Below, piece after piece: positions 1-10,421 of a DNA stretch of 64,000 nt; position 1 is the stretch's first letter; every line of letters begins with the position of its first letter. Below the pieces are notes generated by a model. It worked only from the letters and a program-made list of their open reading frames with translations. It did not search any database and had not been told where the DNA came from. This DNA comes from Rhynchopus euleeides (taxonomy: Eukaryota > Euglenozoa > Diplonemea > Diplonemida > Diplonemidae). The translations under genes were made by a program, and so were the position numbers. Location: assembly GCA_963210315.1 (NCBI GenBank), contig OY723310.1, forward strand, positions 248,001-312,000, written 5' to 3'.

Positions 1-1288
1 CGCCTTCACATCCCACCCATTCCGCCCGCCGACCCAGGGAATATCACTGAACAGAACACGCCGGCCATACCCGACACGTCGGCTGGGAAAACTTGAGGCC
101 AAGACACGTGCCGGGCAAGGTGCATCGCATTCTCTGCCAGCCTTCTGGTATCGGGTAAGCTCACAGGCACACTTGAGGTGTGCCGATTCAATGAAGAACA
201 ACAACATGGTTACTTCTCACATCTCTCCTATGCGAGTCACTTTGCTTGGGCAGAACACACCACGGCAACGAGCACACCTGCTCGCCCTGCAACCTGCAGT
301 GTCCAGAGCGAGGGTTTAGTTGGTAGAGCCCGATGTTTCGTTCATCGCGCTCCGTGCCCCCCCCCCCCCCACCCGTAAGCAATCCTGAGAAAAAGTTTCG
401 GCCCCCACCCTGCAGCGCTGCGGAGCGCTGCAGAGTGATGGGGCGGGGCGTGGGGGGCGGGGCGGGTTGGAATGGGACAGCGGCAAGCACGCCCACGCAT
501 ACAGCCTGGTCGGCACGAGCACGGTCATGTGCACACAGCACTGGGGGGGGGAGGGTGCCCGTTCCTCAACGGCAAAGTATTCGGCAAATATTCCGGGTTC
601 TGTGTTGCGCGTGCCGTCCGCTCCCAACTAGTTCTTCCGCTGATATGTTCATGCACCCAAAAACGCACAAAACGCGGGCCAACACAACACCACAAAGACG
701 GAGTGCACAGAGAAGGGGGATGGGCTGGGACAGGTATGAAGTAAACGCACCACGAGTCGGACACATAAAGAATAAATCAGCACCTTTGACCTGTTTCCTT
801 GCAGGGCGGGTCAACCCCCAGCCGGACGCAACTGCAAGAGGCCAGCCTGGCTGTGCCCTGGCGGCCGAAGCAGCAACTCTCACGCGCACCCCACACAACA
901 ACAACGACATGACCAAAAACGACGCAGGCGCCGCATGTGCAACGGTGTGGCAGGGCAACGTCCGAGGCTGACTGAGGAGGCCGTGGTGCTGCATCCGCTT
1001 CTTCGTCTTGGAGTAGCAGGCAGGTCAGGCGGTCGGAAGAGGGGCTCCAGGCATGCGCCCCTTCGGTGTTGGCGGGGGTGTAGACACCCCAATAACGGGA
1101 AGCCCCCCTTGCCCTTGATGCAATCCTCTCTCCACGATTCGGCATGCGCGGGGTGGAGGGTGCTGCAGCTCAGACTCGCACCGGGCCCACAGGGTGGTGG
1201 CTGACGCGACCCTCTCTGTAGCGTACTGCGGAACACACATAGACATGACACATGGCACACTCGCTCCCGGAGCTCAGGCCGGCTGGTC
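1..1288. other. gene-free stretch
   Basis: No open frame here has recognisable protein content. The stretch holds homopolymer C/G runs (for example around 357-370 and 543-550). It lies downstream (3') of the adenylate kinase gene. Nothing else could be supported. Confidence 0.5.
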
Positions 1289-2134
1289 CTATTGCTCGCC
1301 GAGACCGTTTTGCCCAGCCCACTCCTGCAGCTTCTCCAGCACCGTCTCCTGTGAGGCGGTGTGTGGTGTGGTGGGCGTGTCATGCGGTGCTGTCGGGTTG
1401 CACCGAGCGAACCTTCATGCTGTGTGACAACCCACGCTGTGTGAACACGACGCGTGACACAAAAATAGCCAGGTCGAACCCTCATGATAACCTCATGCAT
1501 GTAGGAAGCGGGTCAAACTGCATGTGATCTGGATGCGCTCCACTGGACACCCCAAGGGGTCTGTCTTATCGCTCGGTTGGCCTGTTATATCCAAAAACCA
1601 CTGATACTGCTAGCGTTGGTTTTCGTTGTATTTGTTCGATGCTCCCACGGCATCCCAACATACCTGGTCATCGACGCTGTTGCTGGGGAGCTCCCACACA
1701 GGGCAGCTTGTGTATGACTCCTTTGCCTCCTCGGAGGAAACGCCGATGATCTCGCACTGCATGTTCTCGTCCCGCTTCTTCTCGGAGTAGCCGCGGGCAG
1801 TGAGGCGGTCGAAGAGGGACTCAGTGGTGCACCGCAGCACCACCACCAGCTGGAACCAGCGCTCGGGGAACAGCTCAGAGGAGTGGTAGTCGACAATCTT
1901 GCCCCCCTCCACCAGGAGGTCTTCCATGTAGTCGAGCAGCGGGTCCTCGTCGGGGATCAGCGTGTCGAACTCCAGGTCCTTCTCCACGACGAACCCGTGC
2001 TCCTTGACAATGTCACCCACGTTCAGGTGCTCCATCTGCGTGCATTCCGCAAGCGCCTTGCACAGCGACGTCTTCCCCACCCCGGGCGTCCCGGTCACCA
2101 ACAGGTTCGGACGCTGCGGCTGCCGCCCCGCCAT
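1289..2134 (-). CDS. AK6: adenylate kinase isoenzyme 6 (AK6/Fap7/hCINAP-type), two exons
   Basis: A nuclear P-loop nucleoside monophosphate kinase; the family acts in 18S rRNA maturation and nuclear ATP homeostasis. Exon 1 is 2134-1664 (157 codons) and exon 2 is 1348-1289 (19 codons plus TAG), giving 176 aa against about 172 in human AK6. Residues 15-23 form the P-loop GTPGVGKTS. The family's NVGDIVKE segment, the DYHSSELFPERW segment and the RGYSEKKRDEN lid follow. The first exon stays open for 18 further codons, but a strong donor (CAG|GTATGT) follows VDDQ. The acceptor at 1349 (CTCACAG) leads to ETVLEKLQEW, which matches the C-terminal helix of the family. The intron is 315 bp and phase 0. 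The ATG at 2134 was chosen because homology starts there; the open frame upstream is low-complexity. A CTTCT tract lies directly upstream of the start. Confidence 0.9.
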
Positions 2135-2859
2135 TGGGAACAACGAAGAGAAGAGAAGAGAAGAGAAGGGGGCGGCTGACCCACTTCGCACGCGAGGGGG
2201 AAAAGGGCGTCGGGGGGGGCAGGCGTGAACAGTGCCTTGCCTGGAAGGAGTTGTGCGCCTTCGTGTGTTTGTGTTGCTGTGTGCGGTGTGAGGTGTGTGG
2301 TGGGGCTGTGCTGTGGATGGAGGTGACAGGATGCTGCTGCCCCACAGCTTTGCGCCGTTGCGAGCTGCACAGGCCAGTGTGCGGCGGGCCTCTCTTGAGA
2401 GAGAAGGGTTGCGCGGGCGGCTCACGATCCGCTTTTGCCGTGCCACGGTGGCGTTGGACCTTGTGTTCTCGCACAGCCGACAGCCGAACAAAAGTAATGA
2501 AAAAAAACGAGCGGCTGGCATTTCCAACTGCCCCCATCGCCCCGGGGGAGCTCAACTCGCGGGCATACTGGATATCCCATGTGCACCCCCCCACACCCCC
2601 TAGCGGCCTGTGCCTGTGTGTGCGCACGATTAGCTTCGACACGTTGCTCCCCATCGTCTCACACACCACCTTTCGCTTCCCCCCCCCCCCACCCCCTCCT
2701 CTGTTGCAAGCAAATGGCCCGGGTCCTTTGTGGAAAAATAAACAGCAAACAGAACATACGCCCTTCGTTCTGTGCGACACTACAATGCACAACGACAGGA
2801 ACACCGCGCGCGCGCACCACACAGCAGGCCCGCTAGGATGTCGCCACTTTTTTTTAGAT

Positions 2860-2897
<38 letters not shown>

Positions 2898-3067
2898 TCT
2901 CCCTCTCCTTCAACCCCACACACTCCCCCCCAATCCTAACAAACAGCAACAGGATATACAAGACATCGCCAGCAGGATATCAGCTGCGTCACATGGCATT
3001 CCTGCTGCCCCTCCCCTAAACATTCAGAACAGCGCAAAGGCAACAGAGCCCTACGGGGGGGGGGGGT
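2135..3067. other. intergenic, 5' of AK6, with CA microsatellite
   Basis: This stretch holds the CTTCT-rich leader of AK6 (2145-2170 region), C-runs near 2680-2695 and a (CA)n microsatellite at about 2864-2895. It ends in the G-run that borders the first E1 element. No gene was recognised. Confidence 0.5.
2864..2895. repeat. (CA)n microsatellite
   Basis: A perfect CA dinucleotide run of about 16 units. Confidence 0.9.
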
Positions 3068-3069
3068 TA

Positions 3070-4217
3070 GGGGGGGTCAAATGGGGGTGACAAACACGAT
3101 TTTTCAAAAAACCGGCGCAGAGGCCCCAAAGCCCCCGTAAACCCTCCAAACCCCCCCAGATCGGTCCGGAAACCCATCGAACCCCACTTTTCCACCATTC
3201 CGGGCACCTCAGGTGCCCGAATTGGGGTACCTAAATTTTGTGCCACCGTTTGGTACCGGACAGTGCCACTGTGTGGGAGGTTGGAAAAGAAAATGCCCCA
3301 ACACACCACATCTGAGGGTTGCAATGCATGTTGCTTGCCAACCACGTCATCCGGTGGGTGTCAGGCGCTATGTAGGTGGCATGAGCCAGGTCTTCGATGT
3401 GTTCTGGCTTGTATATGTACCTCCCTGCCTGCGGCACAGGCACTGCCTTTGTCCCCCACACCAGCCACAGAGAGCGTATTGTACTCGGTCCACGGTTGCT
3501 GATTCATTGTGATGCGTTGTATCCTCGAGTGAACGTCACACACTAGTGGCACCACCACCCGCCATCCGAGAGCTGTATTGACTTTGCGCCCTTCCGTTGC
3601 ATTCACCTCGCCACGCATATTGCACCGTTCAGTACCAGTGCTCTTGGGCCAGGCAAAGTAGACCGCAGCAACTACCAATTCTGGCACAATGGGTACCACG
3701 ACAGCGCACTTCGTGTGTTCCCGGAATGTACAGCTCGTGTTGCAACAGTCGTTGTCAACACATCCCGGTTGTGGAGCACTGCTGCACAGGAATCACACGA
3801 CCATCTGGACTTGTTCCGTACCTACAGGCAGCCTCCCGGTGCATGGTGGCAGGGAGGTACATATACAAGCCAGAACTCATCGAAGACCTGGCTAATGCCA
3901 CCTACATAGCGCCTGACACCCACCGGATGACGTGGTTGGCAAGCAACATGCATTGCAACCCTCAGATGTGGTGTGTTGGGGCATTTTCTTTTCCAACCTC
4001 CCACACAGTGGCACTGTCCGGTACCAAACGGTGGCACAAAATTTAGGTACCCCAATTCGGGCACCTGAGGTGCCCGGAATGGTGGAAAAGTGGGGTTCGA
4101 TGGGTTTCCGGACCGATCTGGGGGGGTTTGGAGGGTTTACGGGGGCTTTGGGGCCTCTGCGCCGGTTTTTTGAAAAATCGTGTTTGTCCACGTAAAAGGG
4201 TGGCATTTGACCCCCCC
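3070..4217 (+). mobile_element. E1 foldback element, copy 1 (long-TIR, TA-flanked)
   Basis: A 1148-bp element with inverted ends of about 360 and 370 bp (3070-3429 and 3848-4217) around a 418-bp unique centre. It begins GGGGGGGTCAAATG and ends with the complement. TA flanks both sides (3068-3069 and 4218-4219), as expected for a TA-targeting DNA transposon. The two ends differ: the left end is short (GGGGGTGACAAACACG) and the right end is long (GCCACCCTTTTACGTGG before GACAAACACG), so copies can be oriented. A 149-codon frame crosses the centre and right arm but is broken in other copies, and no transposase was recognised. The copy is therefore probably non-autonomous. Confidence 0.9.
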
Positions 4218-4219
4218 TA

Positions 4220-5009
4220 GGCATAGTGCCCCAAACATATGTTTTGGGCCAGAATATTCCAGAATATTTTTTTATGTTTGCAACTTTCAAAAAATATTTT
4301 CAAAAATATTTTTGCCAAAAAATATTTTAATAGCTATTTATTGTACTGAAATAATCTTCACATTATTTTACGCGGAGGGGGGCCTGCTACATAAAGTAAC
4401 ATTATTTTACGCGAGCGAAGCGAGCGTAAAATTGAAGTTATGTTGCCGAGCGAAGCGAGGCGACATGTGGAAGTCACCTTAACGAGCGAAGCGAGTTGAG
4501 GTGTGATTACTTTATGTAGTAGCAGGCCCCCCTCCGCGTAAAATAATGTGAAGATTATTTCTTGTGCAATAGGTCGTTTTATCTCCCTGAAATAATGTTC
4601 TCTCATCAAAATAGCCTAAGTCCCTGCAAGATAAGAAGATTATTTAATACTCCACCAGCACAACGTTGAAACGTGCAGCGGATTTTTCGAACCCCATAAA
4701 GTTAGATTATTTTACAGTAAAATAATGTGCAGATTTGTTGTACTGCAGGGACCCCAGATCACGCATAGGTTTACAGTGAAGTAATTTAGATTGTTTCGAC
4801 CTGCCTAAAGACATTGTTTTATTTTGGCCGACGTTTGGAATATTTTCAACATATTTTTTTATGTTTGGAATATTTTCAAAATATTTCCGAAATATAAAAA
4901 TATTTTGGAAATATTTTCGAAAAATATAAAAATATTTTTTTATGCGAAAATGAAACATATTTTTGGCAAAAATATATGTTTATGAAAAATATGTTTGGGG
5001 GCCCATGCC
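4220..5009. mobile_element. AT-rich TIR element inserted at the TA beside E1 copy 1
   Basis: A 790-bp AT-rich element, unlike its GC-rich surroundings. Its ends are imperfect inverted repeats (GGCATAGTGCCCCAAACATAT at left; GGCATGGGCCCCCAAACATAT as the complement of the right). TA flanks it at 4218-4219, shared with E1 copy 1, and at 5010-5011. Both arms are filled with AAATATTTT words. A smaller perfect-type palindrome lies inside (4350-4559). No coding capacity was seen. Confidence 0.8.
4350..4559. repeat. nested palindromic element with GAGCGAAGCGAG motifs
   Basis: The arms starting ATAATCTTCACATTATTTT and ending with its complement enclose about 110 bp. That core carries three copies of GAGCGAAGCGAG (4413-4425, 4448-4460 and 4481-4494 regions). 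It is nested inside the AT-rich element. Confidence 0.7.
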
Positions 5010-5011
5010 TA

Positions 5012-5730
5012 GGGGGGGGGGTGGGAGGCTATCTGGGGGAGCTCTCTCGGCGAACATCGCCCCTCCACTGCAACCCTGTGTTATATTTTCTTTAGATTGA
5101 CTGAACGCTTTTCCCGTGAGCGCGCGGGGGGGGGGGGGGGGGGTGCGTTTTGTCACACAAAAAAATGCCCCCCTTTCCTCCGGTACAGCCACCAATTCCA
5201 ACACACGCATACAAGACACGCCGACCTGTTCTTGTCGTCCAGTGTCGGCCGCAGGAAAGCCCCCATGCTGCTGATGAGCTCCATTCTCTGCCCCCCCTCC
5301 AGGTGTGTGCCTGTGTGTGTCACACACCTGGAGTACGGAAGGGTCTCGGAAGGCACTCGAGTCAAGGCAGGCTCAAAGCTCACTCGACACACCCCTTACT
5401 CTGACGCTACACATAAAGGCACCACGTGTAGGGGCGCATACGACACACGACACACCACACGTCCCGCCGGATCGAGCTTCGCGACATGCTTGGTGAGTAT
5501 GTGGCAATGTTGATCACATCAAGACCAGAGCCCCTCTCCCTCCGTTGTGATCCACGCGACTAGATGTAAACTGATGAACTCACGCGTGTGCATCTGCGCT
5601 GCAGTGTGGCTCACCAAAACAATGAGCAGCAGGCAGAGGAGAGGATGTGCATGGCGAGAATCTCGGCGCCGCCGCCTGCCTGCTTGCCGACCGCTGCAAA
5701 AGGAACAGAGCACGGGGGGGGGGGGGGGGG
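5012..5730. other. gene-free stretch between element nests
   Basis: G-runs occur at 5012-5020 and 5127-5143, and a long G-run at 5714-5730 borders the next element. No recognisable protein was found in any frame. Confidence 0.5.
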
Positions 5731-5733
5731 TTA

Positions 5734-7232
5734 GGGGGGGTATATGTGCGTGAGAAACCCGAATTTTTGACATACCGTATACGTAAATATTATGGAACGT
5801 AAATATTATGGAACGGGCCCATTTTTGGCCGGTCCGTTCCATAATATTTACGTTCCAAAATATTTACAGGGCCAGTTCGGGACTCGGTGGTGAGGACGGC
5901 TTGCGTCAGGAATCGCGCGAAAAGTGCACGAGTAGGTCCCGTCAGGGACTCTGTACGCCGTCCGATCACCTGGTCCAAGTCCCCGAGTCGCAGAAAGCCC
6001 TGTAAATATTATGGAACGAAAAAAATCTGGAACGCCAACCCACCAGCGTTCCAAAATATTTACGTTCCATAATATTTACGTTCCATAATATTTACGTTCC
6101 AAAATATTTACGTATACGGTATGCGAAAACGGCACCTAAGTCGACATCCAACCATACAAAGTGGTCCAAAACACCCCAGAAACACCTACAGGGCACTTTG
6201 GTGACCCCCAGTGCCCTCTGGGGGCCACTCATCTGCCATGCTCATTTTCCTGCCTAGGTTTGGTACCTGGCCTAGGTACCAGGCATAGCCACCCACACTG
6301 ATACAACATATTGTACGGAATATGGTTGGCTCTTCGGTCAAACCAGGTCCCATTTGATATCCCATGCACATGCGGGGGTATCCCGCGTGACCTGGTGATG
6401 ATATCCTGCGGATTCTGACCCCCATATCCCGCAGAGATGGCCCTGTCTCCCGGGGGGCATAGGGCGGATGGCAGGGATATCCCATTTTCATAGATCCCGC
6501 TGGGTATCCCACATGTCCTGGTTGCATGCCTGTCCTGACAATACTCCCGCAAGCAATCAGATGTTGCAAAGACATGGACTCAGAGACGCTGTGGACGGCG
6601 ACACCAATAATCAGAGATGTGCTTCCTGCCTCGAATGGAGCCTGGCCTAGGCAACTGGTGCAGTTGTGACACCAACAGAAAGAGCCACAGAGAAAGAGAG
6701 GGTGCTAGGTTGGTGCTGACGGAGTCTGAACTAGAAGAGGGCAGAGATGTGTGTCTCGTCAGCGGACTCTCGGACTAAGTGGGATGACGCATGTGAGCGT
6801 CGTTTTGCCCAGAATAAAGGCTAATTGACGTACAAACAGGCCCACAGGAGATGGGCTGCAAGTTTGGGGGTCAAAAATATCGTTTCTCGGAAGAGAACGG
6901 GTCTGGTGGACCCTGCCCTCGATCCAGAATGCACCCCCCCACACCCCTCGGCATTGCCAGACACCAAAAACCCTGAAAATAGATGTCCACTGTTCGCAAA
7001 AATCTGAACGCCTCTCCCACAGGGACGGCCCAGGTACCAAACCTAGGCAGAAAATTTTGACGTCGCAAAAAAGCCTCTGGAGGTGCCATGAGGGGGTCTG
7101 GTGTGTCGGATAGGGGGTAATATCGGTGTTCTGGGGTGGTTGGTGGGGGTTTTGACGGCCGGTACGTCAAAAGAAGTCGATGTTCAAAAATGTGGTGTTT
7201 CTCACGCTTTTTAAAGGGCAGATACCCCCCCC
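5734..7232. mobile_element. TA-flanked TIR element with G-run ends (1.5 kb)
   Basis: The left end is TA then seven G then TATATGTGCGTGAGAAAC. The complement of the right end is TA then eight G then TATC, with GCGTGAGAAAC about 20 bp further in, so the ends are imperfect inverted repeats. TA flanks are at 5732-5733 and 7233-7234. A second element (5775-6119) is nested near its left end. The G-run terminus resembles E1 but the internal sequence does not. No transposase was recognised. Confidence 0.7.
5775..6119. mobile_element. nested TIR element with TAAATATT-GGAACG subterminal repeats
   Basis: TA flanks are at 5773-5774 and 6120-6121. The ends are the inverted repeat CCGTATACGTAAATATT. The arms repeat the words GTAAATATTATGGAACG and its complement several times. 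The core is about 150 bp of ordinary GC-rich DNA. Confidence 0.8.
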
Positions 7233-7234
7233 TA

Positions 7235-7857
7235 GGGCAGTGATGTAGAAATACGGTCGGATACGGTGATTTTTCAAAATCGGGATACGGATACGGATAC
7301 GTATCCGGATACGGGATACGCTCTGCCTACCAAAGTGGACCCAGCCCAGGTAAGCTGGTGCTAGGGAATGTGGGCAGCTGCCCTTGTCGTTGGGTAACGT
7401 GCCCGTTGTGGAGCGGGCACGTTGCTCTGCTATGTCCCCTTCAGGGTGTGGTGTGCACCCTCCTCCTCATCCCCCTTGGGGGCACAGCCACGGATGATCC
7501 CAGACCCTCCCAGAAGGGGATGCAGCAGGCTCATGTCAGAGGCCAACATGCACTCAATCCGCTGCAGAACCTACACATGACCGTCTTCCGCCCATTGGTC
7601 CCCTTGACCGTCCCCTGACCGCCACGTCCACCACGAGCATTCTTGGTGCAGCATTGGTTCCAGATCCCGTCACCGTCTTCAGCACCGCCTGGCGACAGCC
7701 TTGGCGACGGCCTTCGTGTGGTGTGCCCGTCTGTACCCCAAGTACTCCCCCACCAAGTATATGGACCGTATCCTGACCGTATCCTATCGATTTCTGGAAA
7801 ATTTGGATACGGATACGGATACGGGTACGTATCCACCGTATCCTAACATCACTGCCC
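7235..7857. mobile_element. TIR element with GGATACG subterminal repeats
   Basis: The ends GGGCAGTGATGT and ACATCACTGCCC are inverted repeats, flanked by TA at 7233-7234 (shared with the preceding element) and 7858-7859. Both arms are filled with GGATACG/CGTATCC words. No coding capacity was seen. Confidence 0.85.
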
Positions 7858-7859
7858 TA

Positions 7860-8536
7860 GGGGGGGGGGGTGGTGGTGGTGGTGGTGGAGGGGAAGGAGC
7901 GACCCGCCAAATCACCCCCCCCCCCCCCCCAGAGAGGGTAGAGAGGGCAGAAGCGGAAGGCTGGCCCTGACACTGCCCCGTGACGGCGTCTCTCAGCTCT
8001 ATAAAGGCGTGTGGGGCGATGTAGGGCACACTCACACGTTAATCTTTGTTGGTGTAGTGTAGGACGCACCGAGCGAACTCTGGAGATGCCTCCTCTGTCT
8101 GTGCTCACACAGAAAACACCTTCGCCTTGGCCAAGAGAAGAGGGGCGGGCGGCGGCGCGGCGCCTTGCAATGTTTGTCCTTCTTGTCGCCTCAGCAAGCT
8201 GCAGAGGGGAGGGGAGGGGCGGTGGCGGTCGTGCCGCGTTTTGTCGAGAATTTGTCGAGAACAGAACTGAATGTGTGGACACACTCCGTGCGAAGGGTCG
8301 TATTGCGGAAGTAAAAAAAGAAGAAGGATCCCGGGCGACCTAATATCGGGGTAGTTATTTTTGCTTTGTACCCACCGGGATAAAGAAACCACAAACAGCT
8401 ATCAGTACAACGTTTCGCGGTTGCCCTCCAGGAGAAAGAGAGAGAGAGAGACGGGGGGTGCGGGAGTACGTAGTGTGCGCTTATGCACCAGTTTTCATGC
8501 CAAAAAAAGAGATAGCGACTGACAGAACGGAACATA
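7860..8536. other. gene-free stretch, (GGT)n and C-run
   Basis: It contains a (GGT)n run at about 7869-7890, a C-run at 7915-7930 and (GA)n at 8435-8449. No gene was recognised. Confidence 0.5.
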
Positions 8537-8538
8537 TA

Positions 8539-9253
8539 CCGTCACTCAAGTAATGTTGGTGGGGTAATAACCCACCAACTTCTTCCAGAACCCCCAAATC
8601 CACCAAATTAGTACCCCACCAACATATTTACCCCACCAACAAATCTACCCCACCAATTTATTACCCCAATGCGCATCGCTGACTACCGTTTTCGTGGCGA
8701 ACGCCTAAGGGGCCCGGCTGATGGCTACGTTTTCCAGAAAATGCATACGGCGTACGCGTGGGCGTGCGGCGCCTGCAAACGGCAGTCTATGTAGTACAAG
8801 AGACGGCCATGTCCGCACACCAAATCGGTCGTCAACCTCAGCAGCCTTCGAGCCTTCGAGTAGGTAATCGTACCTTTTGCACTTGTGCGCGAAGGAACCG
8901 TCTGTGAAAGGCAAGAGCAAAGGCCAGGGCTCAGCCTACTGGGTGGCCTACTGTGTGCTGAGAGACCTGGAATACCAGCCGTACGCAATTTCTGCGTACG
9001 CGTACGCAGCGCGGTTTCAGAAAGTGCGGACGGCGTACGCACATGCGTACGCGCAGTCGGGGTGGGTGGGAAGGGGGCTCCAAATCCCAGGTGCCAGAAA
9101 AAATCGCCAAGTACAATGCGCCCCAGGGGTAATTATGTTGGTGGGGTAATAACCCACCAACTTTTTTCAGAGCCCCAAATCCACCAAATTAGTACCCCAC
9201 CAACATATTTACCCCACCAATATATTACCCCACCAACAAAACTTGAGTGACGG
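8539..9253. mobile_element. TIR element CCGTCACTCAAGT with CCCCACCAA subterminal repeats
   Basis: A 715-bp element. The inverted ends CCGTCACTCAAGT / ACTTGAGTGACGG are flanked by TA (8537-8538 and 9254-9255). Both arms repeat TTGGTGGGGTA words. The core has several palindromic CGTACGCGTACGC words. It looks non-autonomous. Confidence 0.85.
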
Positions 9254-9780
9254 TAATTGGTGTGTGTGAGGGTGGTGAGGGGGTGGCGGGGTAGGGTGCT
9301 GGCTGCCCAGCCTGACAGCGGGGCAAGCCAGGTCAGGTGATATGTGCCCCACCCCCTCCCCCCTACCCGATACTTCCCCCCCCCCCCCCTTTTTTTTGCT
9401 GGTTTTGCTTTGTTTTGCCGTAAACACATGACCCCCCACGGAGAAAAGGGGGTGAGGGGAATCCAACCCAACACGATGGTAAACCTGGAGACCAGTCGGG
9501 TTGGGCACTGCTGGCATACAACACGGCAAAGGCCTGGGAGAGGGGGGGGGGGGGGGGGGGTGGGGAACAACAAAACAAGGCTGGGCGATCGACACATGCA
9601 AATACACGACGCGGTTGTCAGGGGTCCTGACATGCCAGGCGGCAACACCCCCGAGGGGCAACGCTCCTGACATGAAGAAAATGGGTTGCTAGGGTGGCAT
9701 GTCCACCACTGCGCCGTGACACAGAAAACATGCACCCGAAGGGTTTCCAAAAGATCACCACGGAAGAAAAATGTCAGTCT

Positions 9781-9908
9781 GCGTTGACGCTTCCACACAC
9801 AAATGCCTCAACTCCTGTGCTGGGGGAGGCCAGTGGTGTGCGGAGCACGTTTGGCTGTGGTGGAGTGACATTTTCTGCTCACAAGTGTGAAAAAGTCACT
9901 TCACCATT
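9781..9908 (+). repeat. dispersed repeat R1 (GCGTTGACGCTTC family), copy 1
   Basis: It starts GCGTTGACGCTTCCACAC and continues through GTGTGCGGAGCAC to a GTGACATTTTCTGCTCAC end. The same order of words occurs at 9944-10078, 44412-44542 and 61732-61862. Its function is unknown. Confidence 0.75.
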
Positions 9909-9943
9909 CAGCAGCAACCGCTCTTAGCCTGTATTTTGTTTGT

Positions 9944-10078
9944 TGATGCGTTGACGCTTCTACACACAAACCCTGAAGTGATAATCACACCCTGAGCCTG
10001 ATGAAGGGTGGGGTTAGTGTATAGAGCACGTTTGGATGCTTGCTGTGGTGGGTGACTTTCTGCTCACACGAGTGTGCG
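9944..10078 (+). repeat. dispersed repeat R1, copy 2
   Basis: A diverged copy lying about 35 bp after the first. It has the same GATGCGTTGACGCTTC start, the central AGAGCACGTTTGG and the TTTCTGCTCACA end. Confidence 0.65.
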
Positions 10079-10421
10079 GAATAAAAAATTTGAATGATTT
10101 GGACAACCTCGTTGCATCACAGCCTCGCCACCACCACCACCACCACCCCCCCCACCCCCCACGCCGAGCACACACACACACCCTTGAAAAACAACACCGC
10201 TGCAGCAGGGCAGGGCGCAGCCGAGAGCACCACTGATGATCTTGTATGCTCTAGATGCGATATCCACACACCACACCCCACACCACCCACATCACCCCCC
10301 GTCAGCTTCACACAGCTCACACCGCGGCCACCCGCGCACGCCTGAGCCGAACAGGTGGGACAAGGGGGTAGGGGTGGGGGGGCTGCAATATAAGTGGCGC
10401 GCTGCTCCTCCTAGAGGGTGA

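Larger units (their letters stand above)
9256..10421. other. gene-free stretch with two GCGTTGACGC repeats
   Basis: It holds homopolymer C and G runs (about 9378-9398 and 9541-9561), two copies of a dispersed repeat (9781-9908 and 9944-10078) and a (CAC)n run near 10130-10150. No gene was recognised. Confidence 0.5.

Noticed and set aside
333..971. 212-codon plus-strand frame
   Set aside because: Pro/Arg-rich low-complexity over a homopolymer C-run; no motif, and no support for plus-strand genes here.
2135..2527. Upstream extension of the AK6 frame
   Set aside because: Low-complexity, no homology, and the P-loop protein starts normally at 2134.
3597..4046. 149-codon frame in E1 copies 1, 3 and 4
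   Set aside because: Broken by a one-base deletion in copies 2 and 5, and its second half is terminal inverted repeat also read on the other strand; no transposase motif.
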